Shown: in pieces, positions 1 to 7,965 of the stretch
Numbering within the stretch: the first letter of the stretch is position 1
Layout: every line of letters starts with the position of its first letter
From: an uncultured Bacteroidales bacterium
Lineage (GTDB): Bacteria > Bacteroidota > Bacteroidia > Bacteroidales > Muribaculaceae
Reading direction: 5' to 3'
DNA: 49,164 nt
Assembly (NCBI GenBank): GCA_902793405.1
Contig: CADBDH010000019.1
Coordinates: 1 to 49,164 of the forward strand
Position numbers and translations under genes: made by a program
The notes under the pieces: model-generated
Database searches by the model: none
Told to the model about the DNA's origin: nothing
The model's input: the letters and a program-made list of their open reading frames with translations, nothing else

Positions 1-28
1 TGTTCGTTTCCATTGCGGTTGGTGTCAT
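1..28 (-). CDS. Start of a gene coupled to the ECF sigma gene (partial, cut by window edge)
   Basis: An ATG on the minus strand (28-26) overlaps the TAA stop of the sigma gene by one base (TAATG). It opens a frame reading MTPTAMETN before the window ends. Such overlap usually means translational coupling. In Bacteroidetes the gene after an ECF sigma factor is most often a FecR-type anti-sigma factor, so that is the best guess. Too little sequence is visible to identify it. Confidence 0.45.
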
Positions 29-510
29 TAGATTAAACTCTTGATGCGATTGATACACTGACGCAAGTACTTATAGACGGCGCCCACGCTCATGTCAAGA
101 CGTGTGGCGATTTCCTGGAAGGTCAATTCCTCGTCAAAGCGCAGGCGGAAAATGGTCCGTTGCGGCTCCTCGATTTGGCCATCGACGATGGCATTAATCC
201 GGTCAAGTTCGGCCAGCACTTCCTCGATAGGACGCGTATCATCCGCCTCGTCCAGTGGCTGGAGGTGCTTGAAACGTTCACGCAACTGCATTTTCCTGAT
301 GTGGTTGAGGCAGCCGTTGCGCACGGCACTCATCAAGTAGGCCTCGGTCTTGTTGCCCGTCATCTGGTACTCGTTCTCCAGCAGGCGGGCAAACACGTCC
401 TGGACCACGTCCTGGGCCTCGGCATCATCGTGCAGCAAGGTTCTGGCCAGATGTATCATCTTGCCGTAATGTTGCCTGAACAGGCCCTCAAGTATACTCT
501 TGTCATTCAT
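28..510 (-). CDS. ECF-type RNA polymerase sigma factor
   Basis: A 160-residue sigma-70 family protein of the extracytoplasmic-function group, a normal length for the family. Region 2 is seen at about residues 10-75 (FRQHYGKMIHLARTLL, then AEAQDVVQDVFARLLENEY). Region 4, which contacts the -35 element, is at about 115-158 (PQRTIFRLRFDEELTFQEIA followed by a helix-turn-helix with MSVGAVYKYLRQ). It would direct RNA polymerase to a small regulon and is normally held inactive by an anti-sigma factor. The next gene to the left overlaps its stop codon and may encode that partner. The start fits an ATG about 85 nt below a good promoter at 602-633. Sensor and target genes are not in view. Confidence 0.9.
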   Translation of the reverse strand: MNDKSILEGLFRQHYGKMIHLARTLLHDDAEAQDVVQDVFARLLENEYQMTGNKTEAYLMSAVRNGCLNHIRKMQLRERFKHLQPLDEADDTRPIEEVLAELDRINAIVDGQIEEPQRTIFRLRFDEELTFQEIATRLDMSVGAVYKYLRQCINRIKSLI

Positions 511-601
511 ATCAGTATCGTCTCTCTATATCAATGACACATGAACGGTGCGTTTTTTCACACCCAAGTGAAACTTTTTTCATAAATCAACGATTCCATG
601 A

Positions 602-633
602 CAAAAGTATTGTAATTCTGATGCCCTGACAAT
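602..633 (-). promoter_or_regulatory. Promoter of the ECF sigma gene
   Basis: On the minus strand, TACTTTTG (plus strand 602-609) matches the Bacteroidetes -7 consensus TAnnTTTG. A TTG (630-632) lies 20 nt upstream, where the -33 element is expected. The predicted start site near 595 gives a leader of about 85 nt. Confidence 0.65.
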
Positions 634-833
634 ACCCAATCGGGTATTACGCAGTCAATCATAAGGTAATAGCGACTAAAAACGGCTGCCCCAAAAGACA
701 ACCGAGATAAGGCCCAAATGGTATGCGCTGGCGCTTGTCGCCATGTTATAAGTATTGGAAACTCTTGTGAAACAGCTTGTTGATAGCTGTGTTGTGTCAC
801 GATGTGGTGAAGCTTACGGCCTGTAGGAATTAC

Positions 834-886
834 AAAAAAAAAGAGCCGCTTGATGGTTGTTTATCAACTGTTTGGCGGTTCTTCTT
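834..886 (-). terminator. Rho-independent terminator after the barrel-protein gene
   Basis: On the minus strand AAGAACCGC pairs with GCGGCTCTT (one mismatch). An inner stem TTGAT/ATCAA extends it, and a run of nine T (plus-strand A 834-842) follows. It lies about 155 nt below the stop codon at 1042. Confidence 0.6.
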
Positions 887-1041
887 TTTATGATAGTCCC
901 TAGAAACCAAAGTTTCTACAGCTTGTGTCCATTGTTGCGGCTCTTTTTGGGGCCGTTTGTCGTAGATATAATTCTGTTCGATATAAAATCTTAACCTATG
1001 CCCCTTGGCGCTCGTGTAACTAATGCGTATTTAATAATGGA

Positions 1042-1764
1042 TTAAAATTCGAAACCAACTCGAAGTCCGGCAAAGCCGAAGTCTAGATGTTCGTCATAAT
1101 AGTAGTCAGAAAGCTCTTTTCGTTGATAGGTGTAGCCTGCAGCAAGGCTCAGTTTCTTGATGCGGCATCCCACACCTAGATAGGCGTAGAGGCCACGGCA
1201 ATCATCAGTTACACTATAACCAACGCGAGTGTCGAGAAATGGAGACACTTTCGCGTTCACAAAGTCAAAACGGATGGCTCCGTATATCGGCAAGAGGAAC
1301 CCTGTCTCGAACTCATCATAATATTCGTTATCGTATAGGGTCAACGTGGGAGCACATCCAGCACCGATGAAGAAGAAACGATTGACCTGATAGCCTGCAG
1401 TAAATGATGGCATCAGCAACAAGTTGTCTTCAGCATCACCAAAGCCACCATGGAATCCCAAGTCTATAAATCCCCTAAAGCCTGATTTCAAATAATCCCC
1501 TGAGTCGTATTCTTGTTCTTTGTTCTGACTTTTTTCCTCATTCTGTGTCTTTTCCTCGTTGACGATACGGTCAACTTCATTCATGTCAAATACGAAAAGA
1601 CTACCGTCCTGGGTCTGAATCTTTACAGACCCGTTAGGAATCACCTCTATGACCGAACCTTTGATGATGCTGCCGTTCTTCAAGTAAACAACATCGCGCG
1701 CCATCATGATAGTTCCCATGGTGGCAAATAATAATACAGCTAATGTTACAAATAATCTCTTCAT
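1042..1764 (-). CDS. Outer-membrane beta-barrel protein, function unknown
   Basis: A 240-residue secreted protein. The start chosen is the ATG at 1764, giving the signal peptide MKRLFVTLAVLLFATMGTI. The longer frame (to 1908) runs back through a promoter-like box at 1812-1819. After the signal comes a short module with YLKNGSIIKGSVIE, a motif common in Bacteroidetes barrel proteins, then a Lys/Glu/Gln-rich linker. The remainder, about residues 95-240, alternates aromatic and glycine residues as in an opacity-type 8-strand barrel and ends in Phe-Glu-Phe. A terminal aromatic residue is typical of outer-membrane barrels. It has its own promoter and terminator, so it is probably a single gene. 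No substrate or partner can be read from the context. Confidence 0.75.
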   Translation of the reverse strand: MKRLFVTLAVLLFATMGTIMMARDVVYLKNGSIIKGSVIEVIPNGSVKIQTQDGSLFVFDMNEVDRIVNEEKTQNEEKSQNKEQEYDSGDYLKSGFRGFIDLGFHGGFGDAEDNLLLMPSFTAGYQVNRFFFIGAGCAPTLTLYDNEYYDEFETGFLLPIYGAIRFDFVNAKVSPFLDTRVGYSVTDDCRGLYAYLGVGCRIKKLSLAAGYTYQRKELSDYYYDEHLDFGFAGLRVGFEF

Positions 1765-1811
1765 GTCTAATATGTTGTTTTTGTCAGTGTCTATTGTAGT
1801 ATTAAAACTCG

Positions 1812-1819
1812 CAAATGTA
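1812..1819 (-). promoter_or_regulatory. -7 promoter box of the barrel-protein gene
   Basis: TACATTTG on the minus strand fits TAnnTTTG, about 48 nt upstream of the chosen ATG. No clear TTTG is seen at -33, so support is partial. Confidence 0.45.
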
Positions 1820-2014
1820 CCACTTTTTCCTAATTTGTAGTGTTTTTTGCTCGTTTTCTTTAAATAATCACATTCTATTGTGCTTTTCCGCTTTGCAGCC
1901 GAAAACACTCTAACACTTATATACTATCTAACCTGCTACCGAGACGGTACAATTTGACAAATAGGTCAGAAATGCAACCGAGATGAGATCATTATGGCAA
2001 GTAATGATTAAAGA

Positions 2015-2058
2015 ATTGAGACGCAACCAACTGATTTTTCAGTTGATTGCGTCTCAAT
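2015..2058 (-). terminator. Hairpin at the end of the glucan operon
   Basis: A long stem, ATTGAGACGCAA with TTGCGTCTCAAT, is continued by AACTGA/TCAGTT after a small internal loop. It begins about 26 nt below the GH3 stop codon. There is no strong T-run, so it may act as a 3' stabiliser or an imperfect terminator. Confidence 0.5.
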
Positions 2059-2083
2059 ATGTGTATATGGTTCTAATTGACGA

Positions 2084-4357
2084 TTAGCGCAGGGTGAAGG
2101 GGAGGCGCTGGACGTCGCGGCTGTTGGGGCCGATCATGGCTTCGAATTGGCCGGGTTCGCAGACGTATTCCAGGTCTTTGTTGTAGAACTTGAGCAGGTC
2201 GGCGTTGATGGTGAAGGTGACGGTGCGGCTCTCGCCGGGTTTGAGGCTGATGCGCTCAAATCCCTTGAGCTCCTGCACGGGACGGGCAATGCTGCCCACC
2301 ATGTCGCGGATGTAGAACTGCACAACTTCGGTTCCTTCAACTTTGCCGGTGTTGGTGACGGTGACGGTTGCATTGATTGTGCCGCCGGCATTCATGGCGT
2401 TGCTGCTCAGCGTCATGGGGCTGTACTCAAAGGTGGTGTAGCTCAGTCCGTAGCCGAAGGGGAATAGCGGGCTGTTGGGGACGTCCAGATAATTGGTGGT
2501 GAACTTGGTGAACCACTGGGGATTGGGACGGCCCGTGTTCAGGTGGTTGTAGTAGATGGGAATCTGGCCCACGTTGCGGGGCATGGTGACGGTGAGTTTG
2601 CCGCTGGGAGCGACGTCGCCGAAGACGACGTCACAGATGGCGTCGGCTGCCTCGCTGCCGCCAAACCACACGTTGAGGATGGTGGGGATGTTCTCGACTT
2701 CCCAATCCATGACTGTGGCGCGGCCCGAGAAGTTGAGCAGGACGATGGGTTTGCCGGTAGCCTTGAGGGCGGTGAGCAGGTCCTTCTGGGCATCGAGGAT
2801 GGACAGGTCGCTGCGCGAACTGCTCTCGCCCGACATCTCGCTGGGTTCGCCCATGGCGGCAACAATCACGTCACACTCCTGGGCAATGCGCACGGCCTCG
2901 TCGCGCATCACGTCAACAGGACGGTTGTCGCGCATCTCGCGGCCGAACATTGTCGAGTTCTTCTCCAACTCGGCATCATAGCACACGTTGCAGCCCTTGG
3001 CATACATCACCTCGGCCTTGTCGCCCACAGCGCGGCGCATGGCCTCGAGCAGGGTGCTGTAACGGTCGCTGGCGGCGGCCACACTCCAGGTGCCGGGCAT
3101 GTTGGCGCGGGTGTTGGCCAAGGGACCCACGAGGGCGATTTTGCCCGTGCGCTTGAGCGGCAGCACGTTGTCCTTGTTTTGCAGCAGGACAAAGGTCTCG
3201 GTGGCCAGTTGGCGTGCTGCGGCACGATGTTCGGCGGTATAAACCTCCTTCTTGGCGCGCTTGGCGTCCAGGTAGCGGTAGGGATCCTCAAACAAGCCCA
3301 ACTTGTATTTAGCCTCCAGGATGCGGCGGCAGGCCTTGTCAATGTCGGCCATGGTCACCTTGCCCTCGTTGAGTGATTTCTCGAGCGTGCCCAGGAAACC
3401 GTCGGCCACCATGTCCATGTCGGTGCCTGCCTTGAGAGCCAGGGCCGAAACCTCCTGCAGGTCGCCCATGCCGTGGTGGATCATCTCGCTGATGGCTGTG
3501 TAGTCGGTCACAACAAAGCCGTCAAACCCCCAACGGTCGCGCAGCACCTCGGTCATGAGCCAATGGTTACCTGTGGCGGGAATATAGTCAATCACGTTGA
3601 ATGATGTCATGAAACTGCCTGCTCCGGCATCCACACCGGCCTTGTAGGGCGGGAAATACTCGTTGAACATGCGCACGTGGCTCATGTCCACAGTGTTGTA
3701 GTCGCGGCCTGCCTCGGGAGCGCCGTAGAGGGCGAAGTGCTTGACGCATGCCATCATCGTGGCCTTGTCGGTCAGGTCGGTGCCTTGGTAGCCCTCAATC
3801 ATCGCACGGCAGATGGCCGAACCCAGGAACGGGTCCTCGCCGTTGCCCTCGCTCATGCGTCCCCAGCGGGGTTCGCGGCAGATGTCCACCATGGGACTGA
3901 AGGTCCAGCAGATGCCGTCGGCCGTGGCTTCGATCGAGGCGATGCGTGCCGAGTTGCGGATGGCATCCATGTCCCAACTCATCGACAGGGCGAGCGGGAT
4001 GGGGAATACCGTCTCATAGCCGTGGATGACATCCATACCGAAGATGAGGGGGATGCCCAGGCGGCTCTGTTTCACTGCCACCTCCTGCAAGGCGCGAATG
4101 CTCTGCACGCCCTTCATGTTGAACAGGCCGCCCACTTGTCCGGCCTTGATTTTGCCGACCACGTCGCCGCTGACCGTCGAGCCGGTGATGATGTCACCGG
4201 TAACGGGCAGGTTCAATTGTCCAATTTTCTCCTGCAGGGTCATCTTGCCCATCAGGTCGTCCACGAACTGTTTCATCTTTGCTTGGTCAACAGCGTGGGC
4301 CGTCAAGGCTGCAAAGGCCACTGCCAGTGTGGTTAAAATGCTTTTGAATCTCATCAT
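2084..4357 (-). CDS. bglX: GH3 beta-glucosidase (BglX-like), secreted
   Basis: A 757-residue family 3 glycoside hydrolase of the usual three-part form: (beta/alpha)8 domain (about 25-360), alpha/beta sandwich (about 385-610) and C-terminal fibronectin-like domain (about 665-755). The signal peptide is residues 1-22 and ends AHA. The nucleophile is Asp285 in GFVVTDY. The probable acid/base is Glu511 in SGESSSR. The enzyme would remove terminal beta-linked glucose from oligosaccharides in the periplasm. It is the last gene of the operon, 12 bp below a GH144-like gene. A similar GH3/GH144 pairing is known from the beta-1,2-glucan enzymes of Bacteroides thetaiotaomicron, so sophoro-oligosaccharides are the likely substrate (inference). 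General beta-1,3/1,4-glucosidase activity remains possible. Confidence 0.92.
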   Translation of the reverse strand: MMRFKSILTTLAVAFAALTAHAVDQAKMKQFVDDLMGKMTLQEKIGQLNLPVTGDIITGSTVSGDVVGKIKAGQVGGLFNMKGVQSIRALQEVAVKQSRLGIPLIFGMDVIHGYETVFPIPLALSMSWDMDAIRNSARIASIEATADGICWTFSPMVDICREPRWGRMSEGNGEDPFLGSAICRAMIEGYQGTDLTDKATMMACVKHFALYGAPEAGRDYNTVDMSHVRMFNEYFPPYKAGVDAGAGSFMTSFNVIDYIPATGNHWLMTEVLRDRWGFDGFVVTDYTAISEMIHHGMGDLQEVSALALKAGTDMDMVADGFLGTLEKSLNEGKVTMADIDKACRRILEAKYKLGLFEDPYRYLDAKRAKKEVYTAEHRAAARQLATETFVLLQNKDNVLPLKRTGKIALVGPLANTRANMPGTWSVAAASDRYSTLLEAMRRAVGDKAEVMYAKGCNVCYDAELEKNSTMFGREMRDNRPVDVMRDEAVRIAQECDVIVAAMGEPSEMSGESSSRSDLSILDAQKDLLTALKATGKPIVLLNFSGRATVMDWEVENIPTILNVWFGGSEAADAICDVVFGDVAPSGKLTVTMPRNVGQIPIYYNHLNTGRPNPQWFTKFTTNYLDVPNSPLFPFGYGLSYTTFEYSPMTLSSNAMNAGGTINATVTVTNTGKVEGTEVVQFYIRDMVGSIARPVQELKGFERISLKPGESRTVTFTINADLLKFYNKDLEYVCEPGQFEAMIGPNSRDVQRLPFTLR

Positions 4358-4369
4358 ATTGTTAGTTTT

Positions 4370-5770
4370 TTAGTTGTTTGTATCTATTATTACTTGTTTG
4401 TATCTCGGGGTAGCAATATGGGTGAAGCCCAGTTTGTCGAGGCCTTCCCGTACCTCGGGACACCTCATAAAGAGTTTCCACAGCAATCCCGTGCGGTAGT
4501 TCTCAATCATCGGGGCGATGGTGCACTGGTCGATGGCGAGGTAGCGGGGCAGAGTCCAACCGCTCGCTGGGCTGAAGGCGTCATAGAAACCGTATTTGCC
4601 CCAGATGGACTCGCCACGGGCATAGAATCCCTTGAGGGCCGCCATACTCTGCTCGGGCGTGTAGGGGAACGAGGACAATGCGGCCGTGGGCGTAATAACA
4701 CCCAGGTCATTGCTGGGACTGTGGGCCGAGTAGCCCTCGACCGAGTAACTGGCGGTCAAGCCCCAGCAGTCGGGGCCATAACCCGTATATTTCTTGGGAT
4801 TATCCACACAGTACTGGTAATTGCTCATGGCATGGTTGCGCACCACATTCCAGTAGTCGGCATACTGGTCTTTCAATTCCCGTGGGTCCAAGCCAATCCA
4901 GCTATAGTGTGCCCAGAAGAGCGGACCGCCCGTCTGCTCGGCACCGTTGTGTTTCAGTTCCAACGGGTAGCCATAGGGAGCCGCATCACTCTTGATGCCG
5001 CCGCTGCGGGCCCATCCTTTGTGATAGCACGAGGTGGGCACGGTGTGGGTGGAAGACGCTGCTGCCAGCACATAGACGATGAGGCACTCGTTGTAGCCCT
5101 CGAGCGGGAAGTTCATCTCCCACTCATACTCGGGCGACCAGTGCCAATAGATGACGTCCTGTCCACCGCGGGTGTACCAGTCAAACTCCATGCCTTCCCA
5201 CAGGGCATTGATACGCTTTACAAGGTCCTTCTCAGCATCGTTGTCGCGATTGAGGTACTGTCGGGCGCACAGCAGTCCCTGCATCAGGAAGCAGCTCTCA
5301 ACTAGGTCACCGCCATTGTCTTTTTGGCCGAAGGGTTTCACCTTGCCCGTCGGACCGTGCAGCCAGTGGGGCCACACGCCGTGGAAACGGTCGGCACGCT
5401 CCAGGAAGCCCACGATGCGCGTCAAGCGCTCAACGCCCTGGTCGCGGGTGATGAAACCGCGTTCCATGGCTACCACCAGTCCAGCGATGCCAAATCCGCT
5501 GCCACCCGTGGTGACCACGTCCTGGTCGTGTTCGGGGTACTGGCCGTCGAGGTGGATGCGCTCGCGTGCAAGGCCCGAAATGGGCTCCGCCCCATCCCAC
5601 ATGTAGTTGAAGTGGACGCGTTCGATGTAATCGAGCATAGCATCGTCGCTGGCAAACGTCGCGGGACGTGTAGGCTCCTTTTCAGGAACGGTATTGCTTG
5701 TTTCGCTCTTGCAGGCGGGAAGTGCTGTCAAGATGGCGAGCAGCAGTATTTGAAAAAAGGCTTTGTACAT
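4370..5770 (-). CDS. GH144-like (glycoamylase-domain) lipoprotein, probable endo-beta-1,2-glucanase
   Basis: A 466-residue protein with a lipoprotein signal (LPAC, Cys20), so probably membrane-anchored. The remainder is one (alpha/alpha)6-barrel domain of the glycoamylase type (Pfam PF10091). Visible signatures include TTGGSGFGIAGLVVAMERGF (about residue 87), WPHWLHGPTGKVKPFG (about 133) and YGPDCWGLTASYSVEGYSAH (about 335). This family contains endo-beta-1,2-glucanases (GH144). Catalytic residues cannot be named with confidence from sequence alone. It is spaced 12 bp from genes on both sides, in the middle of the operon with SusC/SusD and GH3. That supports cutting of polymeric beta-1,2-glucan before import or in the periplasm. 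Annotation pipelines may call it glucoamylase, which is probably wrong for substrate. Confidence 0.82.
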   Translation of the reverse strand: MYKAFFQILLLAILTALPACKSETSNTVPEKEPTRPATFASDDAMLDYIERVHFNYMWDGAEPISGLARERIHLDGQYPEHDQDVVTTGGSGFGIAGLVVAMERGFITRDQGVERLTRIVGFLERADRFHGVWPHWLHGPTGKVKPFGQKDNGGDLVESCFLMQGLLCARQYLNRDNDAEKDLVKRINALWEGMEFDWYTRGGQDVIYWHWSPEYEWEMNFPLEGYNECLIVYVLAAASSTHTVPTSCYHKGWARSGGIKSDAAPYGYPLELKHNGAEQTGGPLFWAHYSWIGLDPRELKDQYADYWNVVRNHAMSNYQYCVDNPKKYTGYGPDCWGLTASYSVEGYSAHSPSNDLGVITPTAALSSFPYTPEQSMAALKGFYARGESIWGKYGFYDAFSPASGWTLPRYLAIDQCTIAPMIENYRTGLLWKLFMRCPEVREGLDKLGFTHIATPRYKQVIIDTNN

Positions 5771-5782
5771 ATTTTACTGGAA

Positions 5783-7885
5783 TTAATGGTTGATTTTAAC
5801 TGTTTTGGAAAGCGGACTGCGTCCCGTCTCGGCCAGGGCTTCGATGGCGAAATAGTAATCGGTGCCCAGGTCCAGGCCGCGCAGGTCATATTGCGTGTCG
5901 CCGTTGACGGTGATGCAGTGGTAGAGTTTGTCGGGGGCAATGCCGAAGTAGATGTTGTAGCCGTAGGCCCCATCGACGGGCGCCCAGGTGATCATCGCGT
6001 TGCGACGGTCATTCTTGTCACGCTTGACGGTGAACTTCTTTACCGCCTGCGGTAACGCGCCCTCGGCTTTGCCAAAGACCCGCACCTCACTCAGGCAAAA
6101 GTTGCCGCCTGAGGGCATGTGCAGGTTCTCGATGCGCAGATAGCGTGTATTGAGCGCCTCGCGCAGTTCTATATAGTCGTGCGGTACATCACGGTCGTTA
6201 TCGCTCTTGTCCACTGCCAGTGTCCAGTGCTTGCCGTCGTCGCTGGCCAGGATGCGGTACTGGTAGTAGATGTCGTTGGCGCGGTTGTGCTGCACCGTCT
6301 TGTGGTCATAATAGTTGAGTTGCAGGGCATGAACCTCACCCATGCCGCCCAGGTCCATCTCGACCCACTCGTCACTGCTGCCGGTGGCGGCGCTCCAGTA
6401 GGTGCGCATGTTCTCGTCGGTGAGGCTGGCAGCGGTGAGCGTGCTGTCGCTGCTCGATACAGCGCAGGGCTTATTATAGGAAAGTAGCATCCAGCCCGTG
6501 AAACGGTCGGCCGGATTATTGATATCGTGGTCGGCATTCCAGGTGGGATAGTCACCAAAGGCCGTGATGCAGTACATCACGCCATCGCCATCAAAGGCGG
6601 TGGGGTAGAGGCCGATGCGCCGCTCAAACTTGTACTTGAGCGAGAGCATGCAGGTGCCCACGTGCCAGTAGTTGCCCTTGAGGTCGGTAAAGGTGCCACC
6701 ATGGCCCACGCCCTGGACGAAACCGCCAGGCTTGTAGCTCATGGGGTTGTGGCGCTGGTAGGTGAACGGTCCCAGCGGGTGGTCGCCCACATAGACGCCG
6801 TCGGCATAGACCTTGAACTCGGTGCCCGGCGCGCCATACTGGAAATAGTATTTGCCGTTATGCTTGGTCATGAAAGCGCCCTCCATAAAGGGCTTGAGCG
6901 TCACCTCGTCGTCGTTGTTCATCCCGAAGCGCTCCCAGCCGTGCTTGTCGGGCTGCAGGAGCACCAGGTCATGAATCTTGCTGACGGGTGTGAAGTCTTC
7001 GCGGCTGATTTCAACGCCCTTGACGGGATATTCGTTGCTTGAGCCGTAGTATTCGTAGAGCCGGCCGTCATCGTCGAGGAAGACGTAGGGGTCCCATGTG
7101 GGCAATGTGTTGCGCTCCACGGCACGGCGCCAACGACCGCTCTTGGGATTGGTCGAGAACCAGATGGGCAGGCCCTCGTAGGTGGAGCCTGTATAGAATA
7201 ATGTGTCGCCCACTACCCAAGCCGCCGGTGCGCACTCATCATCATCGGCGGGATAGCGCTGGAACGAGGCTTGGCAAAAGTCCCAGTCGCTCAGGTTGCG
7301 CGAGTAGTGGAAACCGCCTTGATTGGTCGAGAACAGGTAATACTCGCCCTTGTAGGCGAGTCCCATGGGGTCGGCACTCGAGCGGAACGAGCCCCCCTGT
7401 CGGGTATTGTTGTTCCAAGGCTCGTAGTTGTAGCTGATGTTGAGAGGATTGCAATAGGTGCTGGTGATGCGGTTGTTAGGGTCATACCAGCGGGTGGCCT
7501 GTGCCTGGCAGCGCGGAGCGGCAATGCTGCCGCTGGTCTTGACAGGCAGACTGATGTTGACCGCATGCTCGCTGGCATCGCGGGTGATGATGGTCATTTC
7601 CTTGCCCGGATAATGTACACACAGCCGGGTGTCGCCGTCGGTAGCCACAAGGCGGTAGCGTCCCTGCGCGTCGGTGTTGCAGTGAGCAGGGCTATAGAGC
7701 CACATCACGGTAGCGCCCTCCAGCGGTATTCCTTGGGTGTCGGTCACCACGCCAGTCACCTCATAGCTGGTTACAACCGGGATGTAGTAATCGCTCACCT
7801 GTCCCTTGACCACCTTGACCGAGTCGTTGTTGGCACTGGCTGTCAGAGCGGTAATTATCGCTATAGCGGCAAGAAAATGTTTCAT
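5783..7885 (-). CDS. GH43-like five-bladed propeller protein with discoidin and fibronectin domains
   Basis: A 700-residue secreted protein with a signal peptide at 1-18. Domain order: carboxypeptidase-regulatory-like beta sandwich (about 41-115), GH43/62-type propeller (about 150-455), F5/8 type C discoidin domain (about 475-615), FN3 (about 625-700). The three acidic residues expected in a GH43 site are present: Asp172 in ADPMGL, Asp265 in WDPYVF and Glu335 in MEGAF. It may therefore be active. GH43 enzymes usually act on arabinose or xylose linkages, which does not fit a beta-1,2-glucan locus, so the substrate is open and a glucan-binding role is possible. It lies 80 bp after susD, behind a hairpin attenuator, and 12 bp before the GH144-like gene. 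No separate surface glycan-binding protein is encoded here; this protein could fill that place. Confidence 0.8.
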   Translation of the reverse strand: MKHFLAAIAIITALTASANNDSVKVVKGQVSDYYIPVVTSYEVTGVVTDTQGIPLEGATVMWLYSPAHCNTDAQGRYRLVATDGDTRLCVHYPGKEMTIITRDASEHAVNISLPVKTSGSIAAPRCQAQATRWYDPNNRITSTYCNPLNISYNYEPWNNNTRQGGSFRSSADPMGLAYKGEYYLFSTNQGGFHYSRNLSDWDFCQASFQRYPADDDECAPAAWVVGDTLFYTGSTYEGLPIWFSTNPKSGRWRRAVERNTLPTWDPYVFLDDDGRLYEYYGSSNEYPVKGVEISREDFTPVSKIHDLVLLQPDKHGWERFGMNNDDEVTLKPFMEGAFMTKHNGKYYFQYGAPGTEFKVYADGVYVGDHPLGPFTYQRHNPMSYKPGGFVQGVGHGGTFTDLKGNYWHVGTCMLSLKYKFERRIGLYPTAFDGDGVMYCITAFGDYPTWNADHDINNPADRFTGWMLLSYNKPCAVSSSDSTLTAASLTDENMRTYWSAATGSSDEWVEMDLGGMGEVHALQLNYYDHKTVQHNRANDIYYQYRILASDDGKHWTLAVDKSDNDRDVPHDYIELREALNTRYLRIENLHMPSGGNFCLSEVRVFGKAEGALPQAVKKFTVKRDKNDRRNAMITWAPVDGAYGYNIYFGIAPDKLYHCITVNGDTQYDLRGLDLGTDYYFAIEALAETGRSPLSKTVKINH

Positions 7886-7901
7886 GTTGAATGGTTGATT
7901 T

Positions 7902-7946
7902 AAAAATCAGGCAGGGTGTAGCCAGCGGGCTTTTCACCCTGCCTGA
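7902..7946 (-). terminator. Hairpin attenuator between susD and the downstream enzymes
   Basis: A perfect 12-bp stem (TCAGGCAGGGTG, plus strand 7907-7918, with its complement at 7935-7946) is followed on the minus strand by TTTTT (7906-7902). It begins about 20 nt after the susD stop. Such partial terminators keep susC/susD transcripts more abundant than those of the enzymes. Confidence 0.75.
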
Positions 7947-7965
7947 AAAGCTATGAATGAGTGAT

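Larger units (their letters stand above)
511..1041. other. Intergenic region without a credible gene
   Basis: It holds the sigma promoter (602-633, minus strand) and a terminator for the barrel-protein gene (834-886, minus strand). A short perfect hairpin lies at 901-918 (TAGAAAC/GTTTCTA). A possible 80-codon minus-strand frame at 558-800 overlaps the promoter, has no recognisable motif and is not called. A GCGGCTCTTTTT string occurs on the plus strand near 937-950 and on the minus strand in the terminator. Confidence 0.6.
1765..2083. other. Intergenic region with promoter and hairpin
   Basis: Contains the promoter-like box of the barrel gene (1812-1819) and the hairpin that closes the glucan operon (2015-2058). 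Nothing else is seen. Confidence 0.6.

Noticed and set aside
558-800. 80-codon minus-strand open frame
   Set aside because: It covers the sigma-gene promoter region, has no recognisable motif and no ribosome-site or promoter of its own.
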